NCBI GenBank assembly: GCA_017448795.1
Contig: JAFSKV010000035.1
Span: 1-33,438 of the forward strand
Reading direction: 5' to 3'
DNA: 33,438 nucleotides
From: Synergistaceae bacterium
Lineage (GTDB): Bacteria > Synergistota > Synergistia > Synergistales > Aminobacteriaceae
The number at the start of each line of letters is the position of its first letter. The stretch's first letter is position 1. The notes under the pieces are model-generated. The model was given only the letters and a program-made list of their open reading frames with translations, was not told the DNA's origin and did no database searches. This document shows, one piece after another, positions 6,137-14,053 of this stretch. The translations under genes and the position numbers were made by a program.

Positions 6137-7653
6137 GCTACATCAAGTCCCGCCATGCACCGAGGAGTCCCGAGTCCCCCCCGCCAGTGAGGAACAGCGG
6201 CTACAGCCAACACGGGGCGAGTCGTTCAAAGCCTGCGTTTCTGTCATGGTTTGCAGAGTCCCGTTCAGCGCATGAGGACATCACGGAGAATCAGGAGTTA
6301 TTGCGAGAACGTTCGCGTGATCTGTACGCAGGAGGCGGACCTTTAGGGCGTGGAGCTGTTGACAGGTTAGCGTTAAACGCAGTTGGTTCAGGATTGCGAT
6401 TGAACGTGAGGATAGACCCTGAGCTATTAGGTATGACGGATGACGAGGGGCGCAAATGGACAGCCAGAGTTGAGTCAGAGTTTGATTATTGGGCATCGTC
6501 AAAATCAGCGTCATATGACGGACAGCTATCATTCTACGAGATGCAGGCGTTAGCGTTCAGGAGCGTGCTTCTTGACGGAGAATGTCTGCTTAGGCTGCGT
6601 GATACCCCGTATCATAGCCGTAATATCTACACGTTATGCTTGGAACTGATAGAGTCAGAGCGATTGACGACCGGGGAAGCACATAGCATGCTGTCGAAGA
6701 TACCGGCTGACGGAGTGGAATGTGATGAAAACGGTCGGCCTATAGCATACTGGGTAGCGAACAGGAATCCCAATAGTACCCGGGCCGGGCTGCCTCCATT
6801 AGAATGGAACAGGTACGAGATATACACGGGTTTCCCGGAGCGGCGAGTGATGTTTTTGCTGATGGATTCCGAACGCATAGGGCAGAAAAGGGGAGTGCCA
6901 TTTCTCGCGCCTGTGATAGAACAGTTAAAACAATTGGGACGTTACACGGATGCGGAGTTAATGGCCGCGGTGATTTCAGGAATGTACGCGGTATTCTTTC
7001 AACACGAGCCGCGCCCCGAGGGAGCAATCGGAGAAGAGGAATACGCATCCGAAGAAGGATTGGGAGATTTTCCCGGTCTTGAGGGTATAAGCCAGAAAGA
7101 AATGTACGGTATGATAATGGACTTGCCTGAAGGAGTGAAACCGGTCGGTATCAGCCCCTCCCGTCCTAACACGAGCTTTGACGCGTTTGTGTCGAGCCTT
7201 TTGCGCCAAATCGGGGGATGTCTCGGCATTCCGTCTGAACTATTGACGCTGAATTTCACGGCCAGTTACAGCGCGAGTCGTGGAGCATTGCTAGAGGCGT
7301 GGAAATTGTTCCGTTATTGGCGTTCATGGTTCAGCGAAAATTTCTGCCAGTGCGTATATGAAGACTGGCTGACCGAGGCTGTGATGAAGGGGCGAGTGTC
7401 AGCACCTGGCTACATGGATGATGATTATATACGGAGCTTGTACACGTGGGCGGAATGGACAGGTCCGAGTCAAGGGCAGCTGAATCCCGTGCAGGAAGTG
7501 AACGCAGCAATTCTGAAAGCACAGCACGGGCTGAGCACATGGCAGCGAGAGACGAGCGAATTAACCGGTGGAGATTTTGACCTTAACATGAAGCAGAAGA
7601 AGCGTGAGGAGTCATTGATGACGGAGGGAACGAATGTACAAGATAAGGGATAA
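6133..7653 (+). CDS. Portal protein (lambda gpB family)
   Basis: 506 aa, starting at an ATG coupled to the previous stop (ATGA). It forms the dodecameric ring through which DNA enters the prohead. Recognisable family parts are RSRDLYAGGGPLGRGAVDRL near residues 58-77, a FRSVLLDGECLLRLR block near 140, FLAPVIEQLKQLGRYTDAEL near 255, and a FTASYSASRGALLEAWKLFRYW block near 376, all characteristic of lambda-family portals. The C-terminus is Lys/Glu-rich and disordered. It overlaps the protease gene by 20 bases, as in many lambda-like operons. No truncation is seen. Confidence 0.95.
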   Translation: MSYIKSRHAPRSPESPPPVRNSGYSQHGASRSKPAFLSWFAESRSAHEDITENQELLRERSRDLYAGGGPLGRGAVDRLALNAVGSGLRLNVRIDPELLGMTDDEGRKWTARVESEFDYWASSKSASYDGQLSFYEMQALAFRSVLLDGECLLRLRDTPYHSRNIYTLCLELIESERLTTGEAHSMLSKIPADGVECDENGRPIAYWVANRNPNSTRAGLPPLEWNRYEIYTGFPERRVMFLLMDSERIGQKRGVPFLAPVIEQLKQLGRYTDAELMAAVISGMYAVFFQHEPRPEGAIGEEEYASEEGLGDFPGLEGISQKEMYGMIMDLPEGVKPVGISPSRPNTSFDAFVSSLLRQIGGCLGIPSELLTLNFTASYSASRGALLEAWKLFRYWRSWFSENFCQCVYEDWLTEAVMKGRVSAPGYMDDDYIRSLYTWAEWTGPSQGQLNPVQEVNAAILKAQHGLSTWQRETSELTGGDFDLNMKQKKREESLMTEGTNVQDKG

Positions 7654-8407
7654 CGGAGAAGTTTACCTATACGACGCGATAACCGACGGAATAACGGCGC
7701 GGAAATTGTTGCAGGAAATCCCAGATGGTGACGAAGATTTATCATTGCACATAAACTCGTCAGGCGGCGATGTATTCGAGGCAATATATGTGTATAACCT
7801 GCTGAAATCGCGCGGCAACGTCAAAGTTTATGTTGACGGTATATGCGCATCGGCGGCAAGCATAATCGCAATGTCAGGTTCTCGTGTGATAATGAATCAG
7901 GGAACTATGATGATGATACATAACCCCGTGAGCTCAATAACCGGGACGAGCGCGGAATTGCAGGACATGGCCGGGCTTCTCGATAAAATCACCATGAGCA
8001 TAGCCGGAATATACATGCAGAAGACCGGGTTAGCGCAGGAAAAGATACTTGACTTGATGGCCGCTGAAACATGGATGCATGATTACGAGGCCAAAGAACT
8101 TGGCTTCTGTGATGACGTGAACCGAGGCGAAACCCCCCGTCAGCAAAACCTGAAGACATATGAGGACGGAGTGAGGGAGGAACGTGCGCGTATAAAAGCC
8201 CTCGACCAAATCCGAACGGTGAGGAACGCGGCCATGATAGACGACGCGAAGTACAAGACTCCCCGTAGTGCTGACAGTATAGCGTTGGAGCTGCTGAAGA
8301 TGGAGGCATATTCACGTGATGCCGAGTCAGTGCCTGTGATGCTGAAAGAGCCTGACGGAATCCGTGACATAGCAAGCATAATCAATGAGGCGAGGGGCTG
8401 GAGATAA
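7634..8407 (+). CDS. ClpP-like prohead maturation protease
   Basis: 257 aa. It cleaves scaffold or capsid proteins during head maturation. The fold is ClpP/crotonase-like: 'LHINSSGGDVFEAIYVYNLL' near residues 38-57, the catalytic serine probably Ser73 in GICASAAS, the histidine His96 in MMIHNP, and an acidic block ETWMHDYEAKELGFCDDV near 145-165. The last 90 residues are helical and charged; in related phages such a tail can act as, or be processed with, a scaffold, and no separate scaffold gene is visible. It overlaps the portal by 20 bases and ends at the decoration-protein start. Confidence 0.93.
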   Translation: MYKIRDNGEVYLYDAITDGITARKLLQEIPDGDEDLSLHINSSGGDVFEAIYVYNLLKSRGNVKVYVDGICASAASIIAMSGSRVIMNQGTMMMIHNPVSSITGTSAELQDMAGLLDKITMSIAGIYMQKTGLAQEKILDLMAAETWMHDYEAKELGFCDDVNRGETPRQQNLKTYEDGVREERARIKALDQIRTVRNAAMIDDAKYKTPRSADSIALELLKMEAYSRDAESVPVMLKEPDGIRDIASIINEARGWR

Positions 8408-8796
8408 TGAGTGAGAAGACACAGATGCGCGAGGTAACATCATGGAAGGAGACGCAAATCCCGAATGATCTTGTGGCCGGAGCGACTTTGTACACCGACG
8501 GTATATGCCGCATCGAGATACCGGGAGAATATGAGCGCGGTGAATTGATGATGGAGACCGGGACAGGTTGGGAGAAGGCGACGCCTGAAGGGCTCCAGAC
8601 ATGCAAGGACGCGTGTATCTTGGGACGGAGCTTTGAGCTTGGCGAAGACGAGTACACACAAGCCCCGTGTTACTACTGTGGGCGTTTCATGATGAGGAAA
8701 ATCCGAGTGAACGGGCACAAGCTAAGCGACTTGGACGGCCCGGAGCAGTTCCAAGTGATGGACTGTCTGAGGCGGAAAAGAATCATGCTAGTGTGA
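8407..8796 (+). CDS. Putative head decoration protein (lambda gpD position)
   Basis: 129 aa, directly after the protease and before the capsid gene, the position of gpD in lambda. The sequence contains 'LVAGATLYTDG' and a later 'CKDACILGRSFELG' segment, consistent with the beta-rich decoration fold in which a start-up loop is followed by a 'vLxr' strand. It also has an isolated CYYC pair near residue 90 that is not typical. The role (stabilising the expanded shell) is inferred mostly from position. Confidence 0.65.
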   Translation: MSEKTQMREVTSWKETQIPNDLVAGATLYTDGICRIEIPGEYERGELMMETGTGWEKATPEGLQTCKDACILGRSFELGEDEYTQAPCYYCGRFMMRKIRVNGHKLSDLDGPEQFQVMDCLRRKRIMLV

Positions 8797-8808
8797 TAAA
8801 ATTATCAC
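8791..8808 (+). promoter_or_regulatory. Palindrome at the end of the decoration gene
   Basis: GTGATAA-AA-TTATCAC is a perfect 7+7 inverted repeat overlapping the stop codon of the decoration gene. It could be an operator or a small RNA hairpin. A TACAAT box follows at 8828-8833 without a convincing -35. Confidence 0.3.
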
Positions 8809-8880
8809 TGGGGAATCAAGGAAAAAATACAATAACCTGTGATCAATCGTAAAAGGGTTGTATCCATAAGAGGAAAAACA

Positions 8881-8921
8881 AAGCTCCTTCTGTCAGCCAA
8901 GCACAGAGGGGGCTTATTTTA
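8881..8921 (+). terminator. Intrinsic terminator-like hairpin in the capsid gene leader
   Basis: AAGCTCCTTCTGT pairs with ACAGAGGGGGCTT (13 bp with two G-U pairs, 9-base loop) and is followed by ATTTTAT. It lies 24 bases before the TTG start of the major capsid gene. It may terminate part of the packaging transcript, or protect the 5' end of a processed capsid message. It resembles the leader hairpin before terS. Confidence 0.7.
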
Positions 8922-8944
8922 TGCGTGAAAAGGAGCGGTGAAAG

Positions 8945-9985
8945 TTGTTTAATTATTTCGATACCAACTATTTAATTGGTGTCCTTGAAAAGACGATGCC
9001 ATTAAAGACGTTCTGCCGGATGCGTTTCTTTGACACAGCGCACCCTGAACCGTCGCCATCGCAGACAGTTAGCTTTGAGTATCAGGCGGGTAACATGAGA
9101 TTAGCCCCCTACACGTCAGAGAGGCACGGAGGAGTGGCGACTGAATCACGTGGCTATGAGGTGAGGACTTACAGGACACCTTATCTTGTGCCGAGCAGAG
9201 TAATCACAAATGATATTCTGATGCAGAAGATGTTAGGCGAATCCCCGTTCAATTCTGGGATGACCCCCGAGGCTAGGGCAGCGCAGATAGCAGCACGTAC
9301 AGTGATGGAGCTTCAGGACAAGATACAGCGCAGGGAAGAATACATGTGCGCCCGGTGCTTACAGGACGGCGAATTATTGATAGACGGTCCCGGAGTACAT
9401 GAGCGTGTTGACTATGGATTTACCGGGATCGAGACAGTGGAAGCTGCTGACAAATGGACGGTGAATTTTGACATACCCGGATATTTGGGCAAACGTGCGC
9501 AGGGTCTCAGGAAGAAGGGTTCAAACGCGAATATTCTTGTGCTTGGGACAGATGCAGCCAACGCGCTACTAGCGAACAAGTCAGTAACAAAATTGATGGA
9601 CATGCGCCGAGTTGAGGCAGGGGAGATAAATCCCGGCGAGATAGAAGCGGGCGTGCAGTATCTGGGGAGATTGTCTATACCCGGTCTTTATGTCGACATG
9701 TACAGCTACGATGCCTACTATGAGGACGAGGACGGGACAGCGCAGCCGTATTTTGACCCTGATACGGCCATGCTTATATCTGACAGGGACAAAGGGCTTA
9801 TGCTTTACGGTGCAGTAACATACATAGACGGCAAGACGGGGGAATATAGGACAGCGTCAATGCCTTACGTTCCGTACAAAAGCTGGAGCGTGAACCCGCC
9901 CGTTCAGGAATTGTTCCTAGCATCCCGGCCGCTGCCGATGCCGAGGGATTTAACGTCATGGTGTGTGATGAAGCAGGTAGTCTAA
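8945..9985 (+). CDS. Major capsid protein (lambda gpE family)
   Basis: 346 aa starting at TTG, with AGGAG nine bases upstream. The protein builds the icosahedral shell. Features of the gpE family: an N-terminal FDTNYLIGVLEKTMP segment, FCRMRFFDTAHPEPS near residues 23-37, then YRTPYLVPSRVITNDILMQ, and the long helix containing ARAAQIAARTVMELQDKIQRREEYM near 118-142. Later come ALLANKSVTKLMDMRR and PYFDPDTAMLISDRD, also typical. Length matches lambda gpE (341 aa). The use of a TTG start together with a terminator-like hairpin in its leader is notable for the most abundant virion protein. Confidence 0.95.
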   Translation: MFNYFDTNYLIGVLEKTMPLKTFCRMRFFDTAHPEPSPSQTVSFEYQAGNMRLAPYTSERHGGVATESRGYEVRTYRTPYLVPSRVITNDILMQKMLGESPFNSGMTPEARAAQIAARTVMELQDKIQRREEYMCARCLQDGELLIDGPGVHERVDYGFTGIETVEAADKWTVNFDIPGYLGKRAQGLRKKGSNANILVLGTDAANALLANKSVTKLMDMRRVEAGEINPGEIEAGVQYLGRLSIPGLYVDMYSYDAYYEDEDGTAQPYFDPDTAMLISDRDKGLMLYGAVTYIDGKTGEYRTASMPYVPYKSWSVNPPVQELFLASRPLPMPRDLTSWCVMKQVV

Positions 9986-10305
9986 CATTCCGTCAGCAGT
10001 TTCTGATAGACACGCAGGACTTCCGAGCATGGTTTGACCCTGAAACGTTCGGTAAATTTCATGATGTAGACGGTCATAAAGTGCTTGGGGTACTCGTGAA
10101 AGTGAGGCCGTCGGATGACATGCCCATGTCTGGGACGGAAGGCTATGCTGTTTCATCGGCGCGGCTGTACGTGAGGAAGAGCGATGTATCAGGAGTGAAC
10201 GCGGGGCAGTCAGTGAGGATAGACGGTAGGCTATGGACGGTGAAATACTATGACGATATCGGGGAAGCAGTGTACCGTATAGGCTTGGAGGGCAACGACC
10301 AGTGA
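9958..10305 (+). CDS. Head-tail connector protein (FII/attachment type)
   Basis: 115 aa, overlapping the end of the capsid gene by 28 bases, start ATG at 9958. The sequence is a small beta-rich protein (HKVLGVLVKVRPSDDMPMSG, then ARLYVRKSDVSGVNAGQSVRIDGRLWTV), the style of lambda gpFII-like head-tail attachment proteins and tail-tube initiators that carry an 'R-I-D-G' style turn. Its position between capsid and the gpZ-like gene supports a neck role. Precise family by position and fold style only. Confidence 0.75.
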   Translation: MVCDEAGSLTFRQQFLIDTQDFRAWFDPETFGKFHDVDGHKVLGVLVKVRPSDDMPMSGTEGYAVSSARLYVRKSDVSGVNAGQSVRIDGRLWTVKYYDDIGEAVYRIGLEGNDQ

Positions 10306-10853
10306 ACGGTTTCGTGATAAATGTCAACATGGCCGGGGTTGAGCGCATGAAGTCCTTATTGTTGCACGCGCCGAAATTGTTAGAACAGGCCATGAAGAAT
10401 ATCCGGAAGGAAGTCCTGAAAGCGGCCAAAAAGTCAGCAGCAAGCCGAGCGTCAGAAGAATACTTCATCAAGAAATCGGGTGTAACCCGTGAAATGACTC
10501 TTAGGGGGGACTCACTTGTGCTGCGTGGTTACCGTCAAAATCTAGCGGACTACAAGATGAGCCCCAAGCGTCCCGGTTACAGGAAGAACGGAATAACCGG
10601 TGCAGTGATGCGAGAGGGCGGAATGAAGAAGATTCCTTCAGGTTTTGTGATACGTGGGAAATCCTCCGGGAAAATTCTCGGAATGATACGCACAGGCAAG
10701 CCCCGCAAAGCCTACAAGGCCCTGATTTCGCCCGCAGTGCCTCAGCTGATGGAGAACCCGCGCGTTCAGGAAGGCGTGGTGCGAGACACGGAGGAAGCCG
10801 TGAGGTTGACAGCAGCGAATGAGACGGCAAAAGCACTCAGGATGTGGAGGTGA
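10302..10853 (+). CDS. Minor tail protein Z / tail completion protein
   Basis: 183 aa from a GTG that overlaps the previous stop (GTGA). A very basic helical N-terminus (MKNIRKEVLKAAKKSAASRA) is followed by a 'KKSGVTREMTLRGDSLVLRG' beta segment and RKAYKALISPAVPQLMENPRV near 143-163. This is the pattern of lambda gpZ-like (Minor_tail_Z) proteins that complete the tail at the head-proximal end. It is intact and packed tightly between neck genes. Confidence 0.8.
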   Translation: MNGFVINVNMAGVERMKSLLLHAPKLLEQAMKNIRKEVLKAAKKSAASRASEEYFIKKSGVTREMTLRGDSLVLRGYRQNLADYKMSPKRPGYRKNGITGAVMREGGMKKIPSGFVIRGKSSGKILGMIRTGKPRKAYKALISPAVPQLMENPRVQEGVVRDTEEAVRLTAANETAKALRMWR

Positions 10854-10859
10854 TGACGT

Positions 10860-11414
10860 TTGACAGTAACAGACATGCTCGACACGATAAGTGAGGAACT
10901 GAGGAAGATATTCCGGGGTTACAGCCTGCCGAACAAGCTCGGAGTGATGCAGGAGGTGAGGATATTTCAGCAGTACATCCCACAGCCCGCGGGCATCACG
11001 GTAACCGACAGATTGTCAGGCGTGGCGAATTACACCGAGTCAGATTATGAGCGAAATTTTCCCGGTATAGTCGTGAAACTTGGAGACATAACGGACTCAG
11101 ATGACCGCCGGCTTGAAGTCAACAACACCGGGCTGCGTCTTCTTTTTGGTGTATATGATGACTCGCCAGATGGAGAAGGTTGGCGCGATGTTGCGGGTAT
11201 GATGGAGAAAGTCCGCTTTGAGTGGCTCAAGGACAGGATAATAGCCGGGAAGTTCAGGATAATTCTGCCGATAACGACACGGCTTCTAGATGACACGTAC
11301 CCTGTTTATTTCGGAGAGATGACATGCGGAGTGGAGACCGGGATTCCGAGGCGACCGCGTGATTTTGTGTACGGTATCCCGCCTAATGCGCCGCCGTACG
11401 AATACAGGCCGTGA
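10860..11414 (+). CDS. Putative tail terminator / Gp37-like neck protein
   Basis: 184 aa starting at TTG with GGAGG nine bases upstream. The protein has alternating beta strands and helices: VQ-rich start, FPGIVVKLGDITDSDDRRLE near 60, LRLLFGVYDDSPDGEGWRDV near 90, RIILPITTRLLDD near 140. The 'D-x-x-G-W-x-D' block and the following helix are like small tail-terminator proteins (lambda gpU / phage Gp37-like). Placed just before the sheath gene, as expected of a terminator that stops tube polymerisation. The function is inferred from order. Confidence 0.65.
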   Translation: MTVTDMLDTISEELRKIFRGYSLPNKLGVMQEVRIFQQYIPQPAGITVTDRLSGVANYTESDYERNFPGIVVKLGDITDSDDRRLEVNNTGLRLLFGVYDDSPDGEGWRDVAGMMEKVRFEWLKDRIIAGKFRIILPITTRLLDDTYPVYFGEMTCGVETGIPRRPRDFVYGIPPNAPPYEYRP

Positions 11415-11494
11415 GCGGTATGCACGGACATAAACGCCCCGGCCTGCGGGTAAACCTGTAAATCTCAAATTTATTTGGATGGAGTGATTATAAC

Positions 11495-12640
11495 ATGAGC
11501 TACACGCACGGAGTCTACATAAGCGAGGCAGAGACGGCCATAACCGCGCCTGTAACCGGGTATTCTGGTCTCCCTGTCTGTATTGGGACGTCAGCAAAAG
11601 GCCCTGCTAACACGCCGACGCTGATAACACGCTACGAGGAAGGCACAGACATTTTCGGCTCAAGTTCTGACTGGGAGGCCTGCACGATCAACGAGTTTCT
11701 TTACACGGAATTTGCGCTGTACGGTCAGAGCCCCGTTGTGATAATCCGCGCATCGGAGGCAGGTGCACAGGGAATAATAGACGCACTCGGCCATGTGGGG
11801 GAAGTTTTCCACAAGTATCGGTTAGTGCCTGGGATAATTCTCGCGCCGGGCTGGAGTCATTTGCCAGAAGTTGCCGCTGTGATGTCGCAGGAAGCCTCGA
11901 AAGTCTCAGGAGTCTTCCGGTGCATATCAATATGTGATGCTCCCGGAGATTCATACGCAGACATTCCTTCATGGAAGACAAGCAAGAACTATGTATCATC
12001 GCGTCAGATACTGTGTTGGCCGAAGGTGAAACTTGGTACGCGTGCCTATCACATGTCGTGTCATCTCTGCGGAGTGATGAACGCTACGGATAATTCTCGC
12101 GGTGATGTCCCGTACAAGACACCATCAAACGAGATACTTCAATGCGAGGGCTGTGTGAATGATGCAGGTGATGAGGTGCTTTTGACGCTTGAGCAGGCAA
12201 ATTACTTGAACGGTCAGGGTGTTGTTACAGCGCTCAATTGGACGGGGGGTTGGCGTGTCTGGGGCAACAACACGTGTGCTTATCCCGCCAACACAGACCC
12301 TAAGGACAGATTTATCCCGGTCCGGCGCATGTTTGACTATATCGGGAACACGTTCATCAATACGTTCTGGCAGAAGGCCGACCAACCGATGACAATCCGT
12401 CTCATCCGCGAGGTAGTGAACAGTTTCAACCTTTACCTGAACGGATTAGCAGCGCGAGACATGATCCTTGGAGGGCGCATAGAGTTCCGAGAGAATGAGA
12501 ATGTTCTTACGGACCTGATGAACGGGATTCTGAGGTTTCATGTGTTTGTGACACCGCCAGTGCCTGCTGAGACGATAGAAGGAATCCTAGAGTATGACCC
12601 GGATTATCTGAGCGCGCTTTACGAGGCAGTGAGGGGGTAA
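11495..12640 (+). CDS. Contractile tail sheath protein (P2 FI-like)
   Basis: 381 aa, ATG at 11495 behind GGAGTG. The start MSYTHGVYISEAETAITAP and the later 'FHKYRLVPGIILAPGWSH' are characteristic of P2/Mu-type sheath subunits; the C-terminal half (NLYLNGLAARDMILGGRIEF near 309-328, FHVFVTPPVPAE near 349-360) forms the conserved handshake region. The sheath contracts to drive the tube through the host envelope. Unusual: two CxxC pairs, Cys189/Cys192 and Cys217/Cys220, in the segment corresponding to the inserted domain, where relatives usually have no paired cysteines. Confidence 0.93.
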   Translation: MSYTHGVYISEAETAITAPVTGYSGLPVCIGTSAKGPANTPTLITRYEEGTDIFGSSSDWEACTINEFLYTEFALYGQSPVVIIRASEAGAQGIIDALGHVGEVFHKYRLVPGIILAPGWSHLPEVAAVMSQEASKVSGVFRCISICDAPGDSYADIPSWKTSKNYVSSRQILCWPKVKLGTRAYHMSCHLCGVMNATDNSRGDVPYKTPSNEILQCEGCVNDAGDEVLLTLEQANYLNGQGVVTALNWTGGWRVWGNNTCAYPANTDPKDRFIPVRRMFDYIGNTFINTFWQKADQPMTIRLIREVVNSFNLYLNGLAARDMILGGRIEFRENENVLTDLMNGILRFHVFVTPPVPAETIEGILEYDPDYLSALYEAVRG

Positions 12641-12644
12641 GAAC

Positions 12645-13169
12645 ATGAGTAACATAGTCCCAGAGAAGAGCAACAATTTCACGGTATATGTAGATGGATC
12701 GGAGCAGGCCGGAATAGCCGAGGGTAATTTTCCCTCTGGCGAGTTCATGACGACCGAAATACGCGGGGCGGGAATAGCAGGCGTAATAGACTCGCCCGGC
12801 ATTGGCCACATGCAGAGCCTGACAGTTGAATTAACGTGGCGTGCAGTAACAGACAGCTTTCTTGATTTGTGCGAACCCGTCGGGCATGAATTGGACATGT
12901 ACCGTGACGATTTGGCGTTTGACGCGGGCAGGGGCGAATACGTCCACAGGAGCGTGAATGTCTACATCAAGGCAGTAACGAAAGCATACGAGCTAGGCCG
13001 TCTTGTGGTGAATGACGCAGCCGAGACCAAGACGACGCATGAAGTGTATTACATGAAGGTGTTTGTTGACGGAGAAGAAGTGCTAGAAGTCGACAAGTAC
13101 AACTTTGTGTACAAGGTGAGAGGCGTGGATTATCTGGCAGAAACCCGGCGCGCTCTCGGAAAATGGTAG
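12645..13169 (+). CDS. Tail tube protein (P2 FII-like)
   Basis: 174 aa immediately after the sheath, ATG with a G-rich ribosome site at the end of the sheath gene. The start VPEKSNNFTVYVDGSEQAGIA and the LPS-style 'EGNFPSGEFMTTEIRGAGIAG' stretch, then 'SLTVELTWRAVTD', match phage major tail tube (FII) proteins. It forms the inner tube of the contractile tail. The order sheath then tube is that of P2. It ends at a TAG overlapping a TATAAT box (13170-13175). Confidence 0.9.
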   Translation: MSNIVPEKSNNFTVYVDGSEQAGIAEGNFPSGEFMTTEIRGAGIAGVIDSPGIGHMQSLTVELTWRAVTDSFLDLCEPVGHELDMYRDDLAFDAGRGEYVHRSVNVYIKAVTKAYELGRLVVNDAAETKTTHEVYYMKVFVDGEEVLEVDKYNFVYKVRGVDYLAETRRALGKW

Positions 13170-13272
13170 TATAATAATATTGTCGCAATCCATGAGTATG
13201 CAATCTGCGGATATGAAGTTATCGTTGCTCCTCTCATACAGCAATGAAGATTTCACGGCAGGTTGTACGCAG
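13170..13272 (+). promoter_or_regulatory. Non-coding interval with TATAAT box ahead of a terminator
   Basis: A TATAAT (13170-13175) right after the tube stop codon, no -35 match, then about 100 bases with no convincing gene up to the terminator at 13273-13311. It contains a small TTGCT/AGCAA inverted repeat. It may be the trailer of the sheath-tube message or a short RNA of about 130 bases. Confidence 0.3.
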
Positions 13273-13311
13273 AACCGGGGGTTTTTCCGTGAGAACTCCC
13301 GGTTTTGTTTT
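13273..13311 (+). terminator. Intrinsic terminator after the tube gene
   Basis: AACCGGGGGTT pairs with AACTCCCGGTT (11 bp, one G-U pair, 10-base loop), followed by TTTTGTTTT. It ends the sheath-tube transcript. It also lies just beyond the 3' end of the leftward gene at 13318, but on that strand no T tract follows. Confidence 0.85.
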
Positions 13312-13317
13312 GCGTGG

Positions 13318-13518
13318 TCATCCCGGAGTTTTTGCCAGAAGGTACAGCAGGAAGCCTATACCAAGCTGGACAATCATGAAGATTATTCCTAGCAGGGACA
13401 AGCTCCATGTGATGAAGTCCTTGATGTCGTCTATTATGTTGTTGGTGTCGTTGACGGCCTGCGCGAGAATGTCTGTGTCTTTGTCGTGGATGTCCTTGCG
13501 CACGTATTCTTCAGCCAT
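13318..13518 (-). CDS. Antisense small XhlA-like membrane protein (MxEEYV type)
   Basis: 66-aa leftward gene inside the rightward tail operon; GAAGGGGG lies nine bases before the ATG. It begins MAEEYVRKDIHDKDTD, continues as an amphipathic, coiled-coil-like helix (VNDTNNIIDDIKDFI), and ends with one hydrophobic segment of about 23 residues (LLGIIFMIVQLGIGFLLYLL) and a tail of four or five residues. This layout is like XhlA/hemolysin-type lysis accessory proteins. Its N-terminus is similar to the other antisense protein at 17351-17668 (MSEEYVTRSEF). It overlaps the end of the upstream 56-60-aa gene by eight bases, implying coupled translation. Suggested role: lysis accessory or antiholin; unproven. 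Confidence 0.65.
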   Translation of the reverse strand: MAEEYVRKDIHDKDTDILAQAVNDTNNIIDDIKDFITWSLSLLGIIFMIVQLGIGFLLYLLAKTPG

Positions 13519-13681
13519 GGCGCATTACCCCCTTCAGGAGCCAGACGGTGAACAGCCCCGCGGCAATCCATGACACGGAGACACCGAGTACAACGCCCCA
13601 GAACTGGCGGCGCAATGAACGCTTCCACTCGTCATAGGGCTTGGTGGGATGACGTTTCCGCAGTTTTTCACTGATACTCAC
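13511..13681 (-). CDS. Antisense single-span membrane protein
   Basis: Leftward gene of 56 aa from GTG at 13681, or 60 aa from ATG at 13693. The ATG directly abuts its possible ribosome site (AGAAGG), so the GTG (spacing 12, still long) is slightly preferred. It opens with a strongly basic, charged part (SEKLRKRHPTKPYDEWKRSLRR), then one membrane segment (FWGVVLGVSVSWIAAGLFTVWLL) and ends KGVMRHG. It is the first gene of the antisense pair and overlaps the next one. An extended -10 box lies upstream at 13719-13724. No family recognised; the design suits a small holin/antiholin or superinfection-exclusion protein. Confidence 0.6.
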   Translation of the reverse strand: MSISEKLRKRHPTKPYDEWKRSLRRQFWGVVLGVSVSWIAAGLFTVWLLKGVMRHG

Positions 13682-13718
13682 GAGAACACACATCCTTCTA
13701 TTTTTATGGGATGGACAA

Positions 13719-13727
13719 ATTATATCA
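13719..13727 (-). promoter_or_regulatory. Leftward extended -10 promoter for the antisense pair
   Basis: On the leftward strand TGA-TATAAT is a perfect extended -10 element, with TATAAT at 13724-13719. It lies between the ribosome site of the rightward chaperone gene and the start of the leftward membrane gene, giving a leader of roughly 20-30 bases. The -35 is poor (CATGGT at 17 bases). Confidence 0.55.
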
Positions 13728-13744
13728 TCAAGGAGGAAATCACC

Positions 13745-14053
13745 ATGAAGATAACCCTAACGCGCCCCGTTCCCTACAAGGACACGGAGCTTCATGAACT
13801 CACCGCCGATTTTGACACGCTGACCGGGAACGACCTTATATCAGCTGAGGAGAATATGAGGCGCAACAAGCCGGATGCGCAACTATGGGGGACGCTGCAC
13901 ATAGCCCACATAGCAGCCAAAGCCTCGCACATTCCGGCAGAAGTCATTCTGAAACTCTGCGCAAAGGACTTTATCGCCCTGTCAGCCGGGGTCATGAATT
14001 TTTTCGGCGCAATAAGCTCGGAAGTATCAGCTCCGGAACTTACAGACGATTGA
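13745..14053 (+). CDS. Tail assembly chaperone, short product (gpE-type)
   Basis: 102 aa from the ATG at 13745, with AAGGAGG just upstream. Small acidic protein beginning MKITLTRPVPYKDTELHEL, followed by LTADFDTLTGNDLISAEENM and a helical part ending in LTDD; this is the pattern of Mu gp41/P2 gpE tail chaperones. These bind the tape measure during tail assembly. The gene contains a T_TTT_TTC slippery site at 13999-14005, 16 codons before its stop. It lies between tube and tape measure genes as usual. Confidence 0.88.
   Translation: MKITLTRPVPYKDTELHELTADFDTLTGNDLISAEENMRRNKPDAQLWGTLHIAHIAAKASHIPAEVILKLCAKDFIALSAGVMNFFGAISSEVSAPELTDD

Noticed and set aside
13180-13392. Rightward 70-aa frame after the tube gene
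   Set aside because: It runs through a strong terminator hairpin and into the antisense gene, with no ribosome site and biased composition.
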